Positions 23,801 to 33,300 of a DNA stretch of 64,000 nt are shown in pieces. The notes under the pieces were generated by a model, which had not been told where the DNA came from, did no database searches, and saw only the letters and a program-made list of their open reading frames with translations. A program made the translations under genes and the position numbers. Position 1 is the first letter of the stretch; each line of letters begins with the position of its first letter. Source of the stretch: Schistosoma haematobium (Eukaryota; Platyhelminthes; Trematoda; Strigeidida; Schistosomatidae); NCBI RefSeq assembly GCF_000699445.3, contig NC_067197.1:11600152-11664151 (forward strand), read 5' to 3'.

Positions 23801-26800
23801 GTCGGTTTCCTATATACCTGAGTTTCCAGTTTTCCTGTGTCGGTTCTAGTGATCAATACATCCAAGAATGCTAGTTGGTTGTTTGACTCCTGTTCCATGG
23901 TGAAAATTTCGCTTTTTATTTGTTGAATAAGCGTCATCATAAGCATTATTTTGTAAATGTTAGAAAGTAATACACCGAGATTCCTTACATTATAGTGAAT
24001 ATTTAAATAAAAAAACACATCAAAATATCAGTGAATGGTTTCACTATAAATGCCAGATTTTGTATACTCTATTCATAAGTGATACTTTCAAAGGTTTTAG
24101 CTCATTCTGTTAATTGTTTGAAAAGTATTGCACGCCAATTGAATTGCGTTGATATTTTAACTACCGAAAACAAAACAAAACAAACAGATAACGTGAACTT
24201 TGGTCAACTCATTCATTCTTGCCGTGTCATGCCACTTTGCATAGCTGTATATACTGCAAATCGACATGTATAATTGTATTAGGGTTAAGCACTTTGTAAA
24301 ATATTGAAATTGATAATTAATCATCAATAAACCAGTATAAAATGTCCTAGTCCTACAATAGTAAATCAGATGGTTCCTGAATAACTCAGCGACGACGCTT
24401 CTGTCTGTAATGGAGATTCAAGTCACAGTGGATCTAAACCTAGAACTTTCTACCTATTATCTCCAACTACTTAAAATTAAACATACCTGTCCGATCGACA
24501 ACCTCAGTCAGTGATTTGAGACCTCGATTAAAATTGTTATAAGTCATAGTGACGCAGTACTGCTTTCCCTCTTTATCCTCCCCCAGATCTCAAATTTTAG
24601 TATCGTTTCATTTTCTACCATTCATTCTGTCTTTTCGAACTATCTTCTCAATGTTCAGTCTTTCTTATGATCATTGCTACTATATTATTTCTATCTTTTT
24701 TTATGTGTTTTTATACCAGTGTTGTATGTTAATACATGTTTGTTACATACTCTATGTCGTTTATGAATAACCGAAACTTACCTGTTTATTTTGGTGATAT
24801 GTAGTTTGAAACAGATAGTCTAATTACAAAGCTTTCATTATTGTTCTTGATAACATTATCATCGCCTACTTCATGCAAATTGTTGACATGAGAAATGGAA
24901 AATAGCTTTTAAAAGACGTATGTTGATCAAAAAGCATCGAGAAATTAGAAGAATATGGTATTCTAGGTTAATAACATAAATTATTAAACTCTATTTAATA
25001 ATTAATAAATATAGTTAACCACCGGATTGTTTTATGGATTTATTTGTTTCGTTAATGAGGTGGTACAAATATGAGGAATTTCAGTTAACGAAATTTTCGT
25101 ATCATATTGTTTACTGTATGACTATACTATTACTATACATTCTCGTCTTGAGGATCACATGATGTCAGTGTATGATACTTCATAATAGCGAAGACTATTC
25201 GGTTTACGGCGTATTTTATTTTCACGATAAATTTTCAGTATATATTCACCTGAGTTTAAACTTTCAGAAAAAAAGCTCTTCAACCAGCTAGTGTTACAAA
25301 GTGAGATATATATAATTATTTAAGACTTTCTTCATCGTTCCACATCACCGTGTCTTGGATCACCTATTGTTTTAATTTTCCCTAATGTTGCCTATTTATC
25401 AAGTTTAAATTCCTGTACTTCATTGCAAACCACACGATATTGTTTTGGAGATAATTATGCTGCCGTATTATTTAAACTGAAGAAGTTATAGCCAGGTTCC
25501 TACCACAATTCACCGGTTAAACGTCGATTGTTTTAACCACTAATCCAATACTCCCTAATTCTTCCATATTTAATTTTACCTATCATTCACATATACTTCT
25601 CTCACAAACATCATGGCCTGAATTCCAATGTCATTCTGTTTTCAAATATTTTTAAAAAATTAATTATTGGATTTACTTAACGTTTAAAATAATTCTAGTT
25701 CTCGTAAAATCTTTTTGTTCAGGATAATCAACGTGAAGATCCAGATATGACTACATCAGTTACGTTAAACTCTGGAGCTAATCCACCACGTAGCCGATTA
25801 CAAGGTGCATCACTACTTAAAGATATACGTGTATTAGTTGAAGATCAAATTTGTAATCATTTAAAGGATAATGTTGCAAAATTCATTAATTTAAGTAACT
25901 ATGATGATACTGATGATAATAATAGTGGTCAAACTAACAATAATACCAATAAAAATGATCAATTATTAAATAATTCTCAAACTGTTGATGGACGTAATGG
26001 TGTAAGTTATATAACTAATACAAAAATTAAACCAACTGAAAATATTGTACATTTAACATCGTGGTTAAAATCAGTGTTCGATTCATTCTCAAACCTTCCG
26101 CCGAAAATCGCTCAAACTGCTTGTATATCAGTCTGTAAACATATTGCTCGTTTATTGTATGATGTTTTATTTGGTTCTCAAGTAAGTTTATATATGTTGA
26201 CAATTTAACTAAATCATCTTCGTAATTCCTTCTTTTTCGTTATAATTGGTAAAAATAAACGTGAAGGTTATCAAATTTTAAGCATTGAAAACTTTTTATG
26301 CCATCAGTTGTTGTCCCATACTTTAAGTACACATAATTAAGATTTAGTGGTAAAGTGACTGAACATTGTTCAATGAACTCTAGTGCTATTTTGCGCCCTC
26401 AGTTTCGTGCGCAGATGAGTAACCTTTAGACCACTGAATCGGTATCCAATAGTATGTATGTTTAACGTCAACCGGTCCACAATATTTTGCGACTATTTCC
26501 CTTCGCTTGTTGTAGATAATTTTCTTACACTCAGAATTAGAGCGAAACCATGATCAATGGAGTTCAACCATGTGAAATATAAGACAGCTGTTCATCGTAG
26601 GCAATAAACTATTTTTTTTATTTTTCAACATAGTTTTTTTCTGTTGTGAACTAAAACCAACTGCAGAAATATTGAAAAGCAGAAAGCATGAAACCAGTTT
26701 CGTTTTTAGTCTAATACTCTGTACGCAACCATACAAAACTGTAACCCCACACAAGATTGAACCGGAGATATACAGGCTTCTTGGTCAACAAGTACTTTTA

Positions 26801-29800
26801 AAATATTGAGTCAAAACACATTAGTTTCTATCTACAACCTCAGCCATATTATAGAAGTAGAATGCAGCCAGAAGCTATCAAGTGATGTTTGCTTTCTAAG
26901 TGCTCTTTCCGTGAAATCTATCTTAAAAATACACAAATTTTTGTAGAAAGCATATATATATTACTACATTGGACCATTCAGAGAATTCCAAATGACACGT
27001 GGACGTGATAGGCTCAACAAATATCTTGATTTTTCCAAAGGATGAGACATTAACCACCGATAGGCTTAATTACCTAAGTGACAGACAGTTATATGTAAAT
27101 AACTTCCCCACAAACCTAGCCACTCGAGAAGAGGGACAAAGAGTGAGGAAAGAAGTTTATTTAGGCTAAACCTATTCAGATGCATATATATATATATATA
27201 TAACACAGAAAGGAATAAGAAAAAGGGTCGATCATGTATATTCATTATTTATATCATATTCCGTTGGAGTTTCATATTTTTGACCTTATTGGTATTTTTT
27301 TGCTTTCGTTTATCAACCGTATTGGAAGTTGTTCACATTTATGCATAAATCTCAAGTACACCAATGTTTGTTTTGCATACACAGATTAAAATATTTTTTA
27401 TGTTATAATCAATTGATATTTGTATAATTTAATCAACTTCACTGTTTCAACTCAGATAAACTTTGTCTATACATGTTCAGTTGAATAATTTGATTAGAAT
27501 ATACGCTAAAAATACATCGATCATTCCGTATTGGTAATCAATGTTTCTGTTGGGATATTCAGGAAAATATCCCAAAAATTATTCTGTTAAGTCTAACGCT
27601 ATCCTTGGACTTGAGATGGTGTCATTTCCTCATTGGTCCATGTTTATTTCACGTGTCATTTTCCTACTGGTCAATATTGTACAATGTTATTTTCTATTTT
27701 ATGGTACGATTTGGTCTGCTTGATTAGTATATAAAGAGTATGTTTGAAATATAATGATTCGTATCTCAGAGGCTAAGACTTGCGTTCTGGGCTCAACTGG
27801 CTGGGCTAGACAGGGAAGCGGGACCAATCGAGACCCTAGGCCGTTCATTACGTGTCACTGAACCGATCAGTAAAACGCTGCCCATCTAACCTGCAGTCCA
27901 CACGTTACAACAGTTTCATTGTTTAATGACCTAGACTTACGATTAATAGTTTTTCAATGTTCTCTCAAAATTATGGGATACTATTTGATAACTCGATGTT
28001 TAGTCACTATCTGTTTGAAACCTGTAATATTTAAGGTCTCAGGCGGCTCTGCAGTATCCCATAGTCTTCACCAAACAGGAATAGGTTATCTGTGTTTACT
28101 CCGTGTAGATAAGGTTGCTTAGTGTTTCTAAGTTGTTTGTCAAACTGGTGTGCTAAAGATTTTCATAAAAATGATCAGTTTCTCTAAATCTCAATTTTTC
28201 AGACTTATATATACCACTTATTGATGAAAGTATCAATAGATATTACGTTGTATAATTCAAGACTTCTGTATTTTTTTTACTGGAATTTTCAATTCATGGT
28301 GTAGATCTTTTTGGTTTTAATTTTTTACAAGATTTCCTTTTATTTCCTTACAGCATTTACTTTATATTTTAGGTGCGTTCTCTTTCTGAAACGGGTCTTC
28401 AACAATTAAGTATTGATTTATCTTTGTGTGAATCATTTGCACGTTCACAACCTGTTCCAGGCCTAGATCGTACTACTCTTTGGTTGATTTTTGCTGATTT
28501 AAGACAGTTATTGGATTTATATCACAAAGATGATTGGACTTCATACATTGCATTTCGTAAAAATGTTACTGGTTAGTAGTTATCTTTTTTATGTGTTCTG
28601 TGAAGTTGCTTGAAATGTACATATTGTATTATTTCGTGCTTACTTATTTTATTTCTAAGGTTTGAATGCGGCATTACAGATACAAATGTTGGTCGATAAA
28701 CAAAAGTTATAATAGTAGCTTAACCCAGTGTTTTCATACTGATCTGTTGTCGACTGATGTGGTATTGAAGGTTAATGATACTTAATGGATTATATTACAT
28801 GTTCAAGCTCTTAAACACCGATTTTAAAACTGCGTAGGTACTACAAAAAAGCTCCCTTTAAATTTGTTTCAGAAAAGTATCTGTGTATTTAAATTGCAAA
28901 ATGAATTGACACAGTTTTTTAAAAGGTCTACAACTTATCATGATACTCATTAAAATAAGATAGAATCAGGAAAATCACAACAGTTGGTACGTTTTTGTTC
29001 TTGTCTGCTCTTTGAAGAAGCGAGGTCTGCTCTAGAATCAAATAATTGAATATATTATGCGGTACGAAAATGATCATAAACTTCATAACTGAAAGTGAAA
29101 TGACTGACTAACGTTGTTGACATATTCTTTCATACGTATTTCGTAAATAATTAAATATTATATATACGTTAATATGGGATCTATTGGAATATCGCACATT
29201 TTTAGTTAAGAATTTTTCCCTTCAACCAAGAATAAAAGTGTTATGTCATTCCAAACTTGGTAGCTGGATAGTACAATACGCTCTGTAAGTTGAAAGACTT
29301 CAGCTGAACGTACTCATGACTTCAAACAGTAGCTAACTGAAGATGTTAACAAGCAGCATGAGCATCATTTAATATCATTGAATTTCAGCTCGGTCGCTGA
29401 ATGACTTCGTATTCCAAAGATCCTGTGCATTACATAGATATGCTCAATTTCTTAACCAATCTGAAACTATCATTAAAAGGCTCTTCACTGGCACTTACTT
29501 TTTAATGGTTTCTCAGCCGTTGTCCGTTTATGAAAAAAGGATCTATGTAGCTTTATTACTTTCTTAATGTCTTGAGTAGAAAATAGATATGATTTTACTG
29601 CTTTCTCGTTAGTGACGACCCCGTTATTATTCACTGAATACTGATAATATTCGCTAGTGATAACCTCAACGTGTAAACTAGTCACTTCTATCATAATGTC
29701 CAGTCCTATGTTCATGATTTATCTGCAAGATACTTTGTATCAGATTTTAAAAAATTAGTAGTAATAATCACGCACATTTTTTGTAATTAAATTTATTTCT

Positions 29801-32800
29801 CATGTGTCTACCTTTTCTAAAGCATGAGATACACACCATCGGTGTATAAATATAGCTTAAGTTTCGAGGGGTATATATAATTTCTCATTTTGGCGGGCCA
29901 ACCAAAAACGTCCTCACTCAACTAGCCATCTAGGCTCACGAATAAGAAGCTTGTTTATTGACATCATACAACCTAACAATTACCCTTTATGTAGCAATTT
30001 TGTGTTTTTTCTCCACCACCTACCTTAACGTCCATTGTCAGTCGACATAGCACGTTAAAAATGTGTTTGGTGTTGGCACATTAGGACGTGAATAACATTA
30101 ATCCTAAAAGCCATTAACTGCTCAAACTTTCCGGTTAGGCCCTACAAAACTGTCGTGAATTCTCTAACGGTTGGAGACGTTAAAATTACGTAGCCCAAAA
30201 TGTTTCACTATATGTAACATTATCATTCCTTAATCTTATTTTATCCTTTCTCAAGTTTAGATTTTCACTGCAGTCGATATAATCTTTTCTTTGTTTCGCA
30301 TCATTTTAATTTTCCATCTCGCTATGTTGACATGAATTGTGGTAACTGGCCTCGATATATATTCCTACCAGGCCTTATATTGATGATAATTGAAAGGCTA
30401 TATATTTTTCCCCATGACTCGTTTACAGTGTTTTGTCTCTCACTTAAAATCGATTGATGATAAACCATTTTCTTATTCTAGATAAAGCTGTCAAATAATC
30501 TGAAAATAAGTTTGCTGTATTTTAATTTAATTCAATGTGATTGTATTTACCGACATGTTACTTACGTATTTATTCATAAGATCATTGTATTTAAAAAATG
30601 ACGAGGTTATTCACATGATCAAAATTCAAGTAAACTAATGAAATAAGATTTAAACAAATAAATTCTACAAAAGAAATACTATGATCAACATGCTGAAAAT
30701 ATAACTGTGAATATTTATTAGTTTGAAATAGTAATATGTAAATGGCAATTAAGAAAACTACAAGTTTATTCCATGGTTTAAAGCATGGTTCTAACAAATT
30801 GTTACTGTATCCACAACATAGATTTTGAATTATGGATAATTGAAACTTTCTCAACATAATGTATAGTTTCAGGTATACATCTTTTGATATGTTTGACTTG
30901 ATTCTGTAAATAATAAGTCATAGGCTGGAATGTCTTATGTGTATTATACATTGTAGAATACATGATATTATTTTCTATACTCGTTTTTCACTTAATGAAC
31001 TGTATCCCACTTTTCATATTCCAAAAAAAATTATTCTTATCTATTCTTTTTTCCATAAAAATTTTGTTTAGGATCGGGAAAATATGGTAAGTTTTGAAAA
31101 AACCGAATGTGCTACATATACATTTTTTTCAATGAATAGGTATTTTTGTATTTTTTTGACAGAAAAATAATAGAGATGAGTGTATTTTTGTTGGAAAAAT
31201 TTCTTCTTGATAAGTCTTGCTAATTGAACGCTATATTCGATTCCTAAGCTATTCTCGTAACCGCCAAACTAGAACAATACAGCGACCTGAACACGAGATA
31301 AAGGGTGCAAAATATGCGAGAAGCACTACTCCAAAGGTTCGTTTTAGTACAAAAAGTATAGGGTTTTTATAATTTTTTAGATGTCCCCGGGTTTCCCGAA
31401 AATTCTGGGATGCTACTAAACATAGTAGTAGTATAGTAATCAGCCAATCCGAAACTCCACATGTGACTTTTCACTTTCTTGATGTTTTTGGCTAAACTTC
31501 TACTGAACGCTGATTGAACAAAATGCTTCGTAGTGTTTCCTGAGCTTTTCTTGTCTTTTGCGAGATGTTTTCTGGATCACCTCAACACATCTGTATTCTT
31601 GATTAAAACATTTCTAATGGTTACATAGATAAATATATTAGAAAATAATAATAACTCATTAGTTACAAATTTTTGTACTCAGCTCTAACCTACACCTTGA
31701 ATTGTGTATTGACTAATGATTACTACTGTGGATTGCCTAAATTGTATTATGATAAGTGGAGTTTATTTATTTACTTGAACACATAAATATTGACATGAAG
31801 GGGCACTCAATACATATGCGCCACACAAATCTCATTCGATATATGTGAGGGCTGTGATACTGCCCGGGTGCCCAGACCGAATAGGTGGTTTTCTTAGGGG
31901 GCCACACCCGGAGCCTTCGGCCTGAAGGTCTGATCCACAAGGCAGTTGGGGAACGTTGGGAGATGCAGTTCCATGGCAGCCGGTGACCAACGATAGGTTC
32001 ATACGCCATTTGTTTCCTTAAGATCCTGGAGCTATTGTGCACCATTGGTTCGGAATCAGGGTTTTCCAACTCCCCTAACTGGATGATCCATATCCATCAA
32101 CCCGGTTAAAGCATTGGGCATTCGCTTTTCGTTCTCTCAATTTCGTAAACAACACGCGTGGCGCGAGAAGGCAGCGAGTAGGATTTCCCTGGCAGTGACT
32201 GTATACACGTGGCCATGTGAGAGCATTTCGAGAGGGAGAGCTGACTCTCCCCACACTCGGCCGTACCATGCGATAAGTAGAGTTTAAATCTATACGACGC
32301 AAGGGTTGAAATCTTTTAAATACTAAGCTACTGTTTTATGATGAATAAGTATTAAATCCCTTGCTTTATTACAAACTAACAATTTGTTAACAAATACATA
32401 TTGTACTAATTACTATACAAATAGGCTGTAAATAATTAAATCAAAGGATTTTATTGTCTTTTGTATTGAGTTCATTTTAATCTCTTCTGAGCAAGTTTAA
32501 TGAGATAACTCTTAAGAAACTAATTATTGTTCAAATTATTTTTTAGTAATGAAATGTATCGTGCAGATTTATAAACTATCAGACGATATTTTAATGTACA
32601 CACAGTGATGATATTTATCATTTAAGTTTCCTCCTACAATATGTAAAATCTACTTTTGGTACATTTTAGTCTATCCTACATAAACACAAATCTTATTTCT
32701 ATAATGTAATTCATATACACAATCATTCTAGGATTATAAGCTTTTCATTATTGTCTTTTGTTTTTCAAGCAACATTTGGTGGAACAATTTATACAACGAA

Positions 32801-33153
32801 TTGGTATTAAACTTGAAAGTGATAAGAGTTATTGTAAAAATATTAAGGTTCTTTTCTAGTTTATCTAAGTGAAGTTTTACTAAAATACAATTTACAAGTT
32901 AATTTCAATATCTTTATAACACAAATATTGTGTATGTTTTTTTTAAAATTATTTCAATTCATTAATAGGCAGTGCTTATGATCGTGTTCCACCGAGTGTA
33001 GCAATTAAACTATTAGAACGTTTACGTGATTCCGATAAAAAACGTACTGGATTCCTTCAAGCAATGCGTAAAGAAGAACGTGGTCGAAAGAAAAAACTCG
33101 AAGATATAATTCGTCAATTACGTGAATTAAATGTTACACCTCGAAATAATTAA
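11468..33153 (+). CDS. EXOC6: Exocyst complex component Sec15/EXOC6, C-terminal part in five exons
   Basis: Exons: 11468-11802, 17637-18108, 25723-26181, 28373-28571 and 32969-33153 (TAA at 33151). Phases join without stops to give 550 residues. The family is about 800 residues, so roughly the first third is missing from the window. Family signatures in order: FFSGICGFFVVDDFI and DELWVHTVNRL (exon 1); FPKQLCFSWMVPKIYQTVREYI (exon 2); LPPKIAQTACISVCKHIARLL (exon 3); ARSQPVPGLDRTTLWLIFAD and LRQLLDLY (exon 4); a basic tail ending NVTPRNN. Known role: Sec15 is the exocyst subunit that links Rab GTPases (Rab11 in animals, through the C-terminal domain) to vesicle tethering at the plasma membrane. 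Exon 3 carries an unusual Asn-rich insertion. Introns are rich in retroelements. WDR92 lies downstream in convergent orientation. Identity is secure; the N-terminus is unknown. Confidence 0.93.
13015..13220 (+). repeat. Left arm of a ~200-bp inverted repeat
   Basis: Reverse-complementary, with mismatches and small indels, to 14095-14318. Matching blocks run from the 'gtatcattga' edge through the 'attatctgctc' motif and 'tgattatttttattgtagggttt' region to the poly-pyrimidine 'ccttttttcttttttga' and 'gcagcacc' blocks. Confidence 0.7.
13340..13745 (-). mobile_element. LTR-like repeat (family LTR2), diverged copy
   Basis: The reverse complement shows the family blocks: the 'gatttactattctcaaggtat' region, 'tctcccgcactcacagtgac', the 'tgatgcgatctaatttacttg' region and a tail with 'gggctgctcgtgc'. 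It lies between the two arms of the inverted repeat. Much more diverged than the 6.6 and 9.5 kb pair. Confidence 0.55.
14095..14318 (-). repeat. Right arm of the ~200-bp inverted repeat
   Basis: Pairs with 13015-13220. Its outer edge (attgatac) abuts repeat S copy 2. Arms and spacer span about 1.3 kb, which could be a fold-back or TIR element, or just two oppositely inserted copies of an unknown repeat. Confidence 0.65.
14310..14775 (+). repeat. Repeat S, copy 2
   Basis: Plus-strand copy of the ~500-bp repeat. It has the 5' 'acggccgagg' start, the 'agtcagctctctctcgaa' block, 'aaccctgattccaaaccatt', 'tgccttgtggattaga', a 'cgggcagtatcccat' block and a 3' end of TTTAAATAAATAAA. An AATAAA-rich 3' end with no internal TG...CA termini points to LINE-type mobilisation. 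Confidence 0.75.
14776..16929. other. Intronic spacer, nothing assigned
   Basis: No coding similarity or repeat family recognised on either strand. Short open frames are chance. Confidence 0.35.
16930..17100 (+). mobile_element. tRNA-headed SINE (Sm-alpha-like) with a broken hammerhead ribozyme
   Basis: A pol III B-box-like 'gggtttgagtcccgg' lies at about 16990. It is followed by 'acatccagctgacaagtccc' and 'actgctagccacc' at 17031-17078, the layout of the hammerhead-bearing Sm-alpha SINEs of schistosomes. The ribozyme core CTGANGA is changed to CTGACAA, and the segment that should hold the stem II 3' strand and GAAA is missing, so no self-cleavage is expected. Confidence 0.65.
17380..17480 (-). 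mobile_element. tRNA-like SINE head, remnant
   Basis: The reverse complement carries 'gccccgggtttgatcct', a B-box-like block, and an upstream A-box-like segment. No clear body or ribozyme was seen. Confidence 0.4.
17637..18108 (+). CDS. EXOC6: Sec15 exon (second visible)
   Basis: Acceptor ttttcatgtag before 17637 and donor gtaagt at 18109. The first base completes the split codon and the exon ends in phase 0. Encodes FEAIIAEDSYETIKI through SGRLKDFAMIR, 157 complete codons. The ATG at 17623 lies in the intron and is not a start. Confidence 0.93.
18314..18880 (+). mobile_element. Old RTE 5' region relic
   Basis: It aligns with the 5' untranslated region of the main RTE copy (18933-19290): 'gctactaccttgctgtgg', 'gagttatattggttggaaca', 'cttaccatcccagg', 'cagcattaagatgtttcc' and 'agtggtaaggc' are all recognisable. 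It is heavily mutated and lost after about 18830. It is split by a 74-bp insertion at 18702-18775. Confidence 0.7.
18702..18775 (-). repeat. Repeat S, 74-bp 3'-end fragment with target duplication
   Basis: It matches only the last ~70 bp of repeat S in minus orientation ('tgatttattggaac', 'acattggtacaaggggg', 'taccccacg'). It is flanked by perfect 16-bp direct repeats CAGTAGTAGTTATCAT at 18686-18701 and 18776-18791. This is an extreme 5' truncation by target-primed reverse transcription. Confidence 0.85.
18896..18932 (-). mobile_element. Penelope-like element, 3' terminus (left of the RTE insertion)
   Basis: 37 bp from 'gagatggtggag' to 'ggatgat', identical in layout to the 3' end of the copy at 10317. 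The target duplication ATTTCGCTTTTT precedes it at 18884-18895 and recurs at 23906-23917, after the rest of the element. Confidence 0.85.
18933..22859 (+). mobile_element. Nearly full-length RTE-clade LINE inserted in a Penelope-like element
   Basis: This 3.9-kb element is flanked by the 8-bp duplication TGGATGAT (18925-18932 and 22860-22867). It has a ~330-bp 5' region, then one EN-RT reading frame broken by three frameshifts near 19940, 20310 and 21720. The AP endonuclease part has VFNVRTLCQIG, VIVAGDFNAQVG and the SDHALV catalytic histidine motif. The RT part has AGFRPGRGC, IFLDLKAAFNSVDREVLW (motif A), [15 protein letters not shown] (motif B), EYADDIVLF (catalytic YADD, motif C) and FSPSKCKMLL. 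The C-terminal LINE tail ends at TAA 22635-22637. The 3' untranslated region is ~220 bp and ends in an ACTG-type repeat. Domain layout and the [10 protein letters not shown] and LGHVLRM tail fit the RTE clade, of which SR2 is the best-known schistosome member. It is a recent but dead copy. Confidence 0.9.
19265..22637 (+). pseudogene. RTE endonuclease-reverse transcriptase, three frameshifts
   Basis: Four consecutive open segments carry the protein: 19265-19978, 19932-20333, 20294-21724 and 21660-22637. Each switch is between overlapping frames within a few codons, consistent with single-base indels. The catalytic residues of both domains are visible (GDFNAQVG and SDH for the nuclease; LDLKAAF and YADD for the RT). 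The host role is autonomous retrotransposition by target-primed reverse transcription, which this copy can no longer support. Confidence 0.85.
22860..23905 (-). mobile_element. Penelope-like element, main part (right of the RTE insertion)
   Basis: The minus-strand frame is open over the whole piece. It begins at EQESNNQLAFLDVLITRT (C-terminal end of the RT), passes QVYRKPTHTDQILNY and HKINCVHNLFKRA, then the GIY-YIG endonuclease (IIYKINCANCEKHYIGQSGR, LHLRLHEHQLAVKR), then a Lys/Asn-rich tail and a Ser-rich end. It is 5'-truncated at 23905, where the 12-bp duplication ATTTCGCTTTTT follows. The frame stops inside the RTE, at 22852-22854, so its natural C-terminus was lost by the insertion. Only the endonuclease half is present and no complete RT, so it is not autonomous. 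Confidence 0.88.
23918..25722. other. Rest of Sec15 intron 2
   Basis: AT-rich, with a tRNA-like block on the minus strand near 24395-24450 ('ggagattcaagtcac'), too worn to classify. Ends in the acceptor ttttgttcag. Confidence 0.4.
25723..26181 (+). CDS. EXOC6: Sec15 exon (third visible) with Asn-rich insertion
   Basis: Acceptor ttttgttcag before 25723, donor gtaagt at 26182, phase 0 at both ends, 153 codons. Starts DNQREDPDMTTSVTL. The stretch from about 25900 to 26045 encodes an Asn/Asp/Thr-rich segment (DDTDDNNSGQTNNNTNKN) that interrupts the family alignment between KFINLSNYD and HLTSWLKSVFDSF. The conserved part resumes with LPPKIAQTACISVCKH. Confidence 0.93.
26385..26470 (-). mobile_element. 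tRNA-like SINE head, remnant
   Basis: The reverse complement reads 'ttggataccgattcagtggt' followed by 'ctaaaggttactcatctgcg', matching the head of the SINE at 62677 ('gatctcgactcagtggtcta'). No hammerhead region remains. Confidence 0.55.
27548..27912 (+). mobile_element. Solo LTR (family LTR1), 365 bp
   Basis: TG...CA termini (TGTTGGG...ACAACA) and perfect 5-bp duplications GTTTC at 27543-27547 and 27913-27917. Carries a TATA-like 'tagtatataaagag' at about 27726. No internal region or second LTR lies nearby, so this is the product of LTR-LTR recombination. Sits in Sec15 intron 3 in sense orientation. Confidence 0.88.
28373..28571 (+). CDS. EXOC6: Sec15 exon (fourth visible)
   Basis: Acceptor atattttag before 28373 and donor gttagt at 28572. 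Enters in phase 0 and ends after one base of a codon. Encodes VRSLSETGLQQLSIDLSLCE, then FARSQPVPGLDRTT and LRQLLDLYHKDDWTSYIAF. An alternative upstream acceptor at 28353 would add codons but breaks the family alignment. Confidence 0.92.
28572..32968 (+). other. Sec15 intron 4
   Basis: 4.4 kb with repeat S copy 3 at 31766-32271. The stretch 29850-30190 is less AT-rich and may be an unknown repeat. The rest shows nothing assigned. Confidence 0.75.
31766..32271 (-). repeat. Repeat S, copy 3, full length with target duplication
   Basis: Complete minus-strand copy of about 506 bp, flanked by 15-bp direct repeats with one mismatch, GATAAGTGGAGTTTA (31751-31765) and GATAAGTAGAGTTTA (32272-32286). 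This fixes the ends of the family: 5' 'gcatggtacggccgagtg', 3' A/T-rich tail. Its long target duplication and 3' tail indicate mobilisation by a LINE. Confidence 0.85.
32969..33153 (+). CDS. EXOC6: Sec15 last exon and stop
   Basis: Acceptor ttaatag before 32969. Its first two bases complete a Gly codon. Encodes SAYDRVPPSVAIKLLERL, then a basic LRDSDKKRTGFLQAMRKEER and KKLEDIIRQLRELN tail ending PRNN with TAA at 33151-33153. The Sec15 C-terminal helix character is clear. Confidence 0.92.
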
Positions 33154-33269
33154 TCTTAAAATTTCAGAATTAGAAAGGGAAAATAATGGAACTTATCTAG
33201 AGCGGAATATCACCATTTCTCTTATTTGCTTTATACACATTCAAAACAGCTTCGTCAGTTTCCATGCTG

Positions 33270-33300
<31 letters not shown>

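Larger units (their letters stand above)
18109..25722 (+). other. Sec15 intron 2 with a nested transposon stack
   Basis: 7.6 kb intron, gtaagt...ttcag. About 5 kb of it is the nested RTE/Penelope stack at 18314-23917. The rest (23918-25722) is AT-rich with a short tRNA-like scrap near 24400 and nothing else assigned. Confidence 0.85.
26182..28372 (+). other. Sec15 intron 3
   Basis: 2.2 kb. Contains a SINE head remnant (26385-26470), a short TA run (27184-27202) and the solo LTR at 27548-27912. Nothing else assigned. Confidence 0.8.

Noticed and set aside
28351..28372. Upstream acceptor (cag at 28353) for the fourth Sec15 exon
   Set aside because: Would add residues not in the family and the later acceptor at 28372 gives a clean alignment.
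32075..32302. Open frames in repeat S (for example 31767-32069 and 32075-32302 on -, 57572-57883 on -)
   Set aside because: Different frames are open in different copies and none is conserved.
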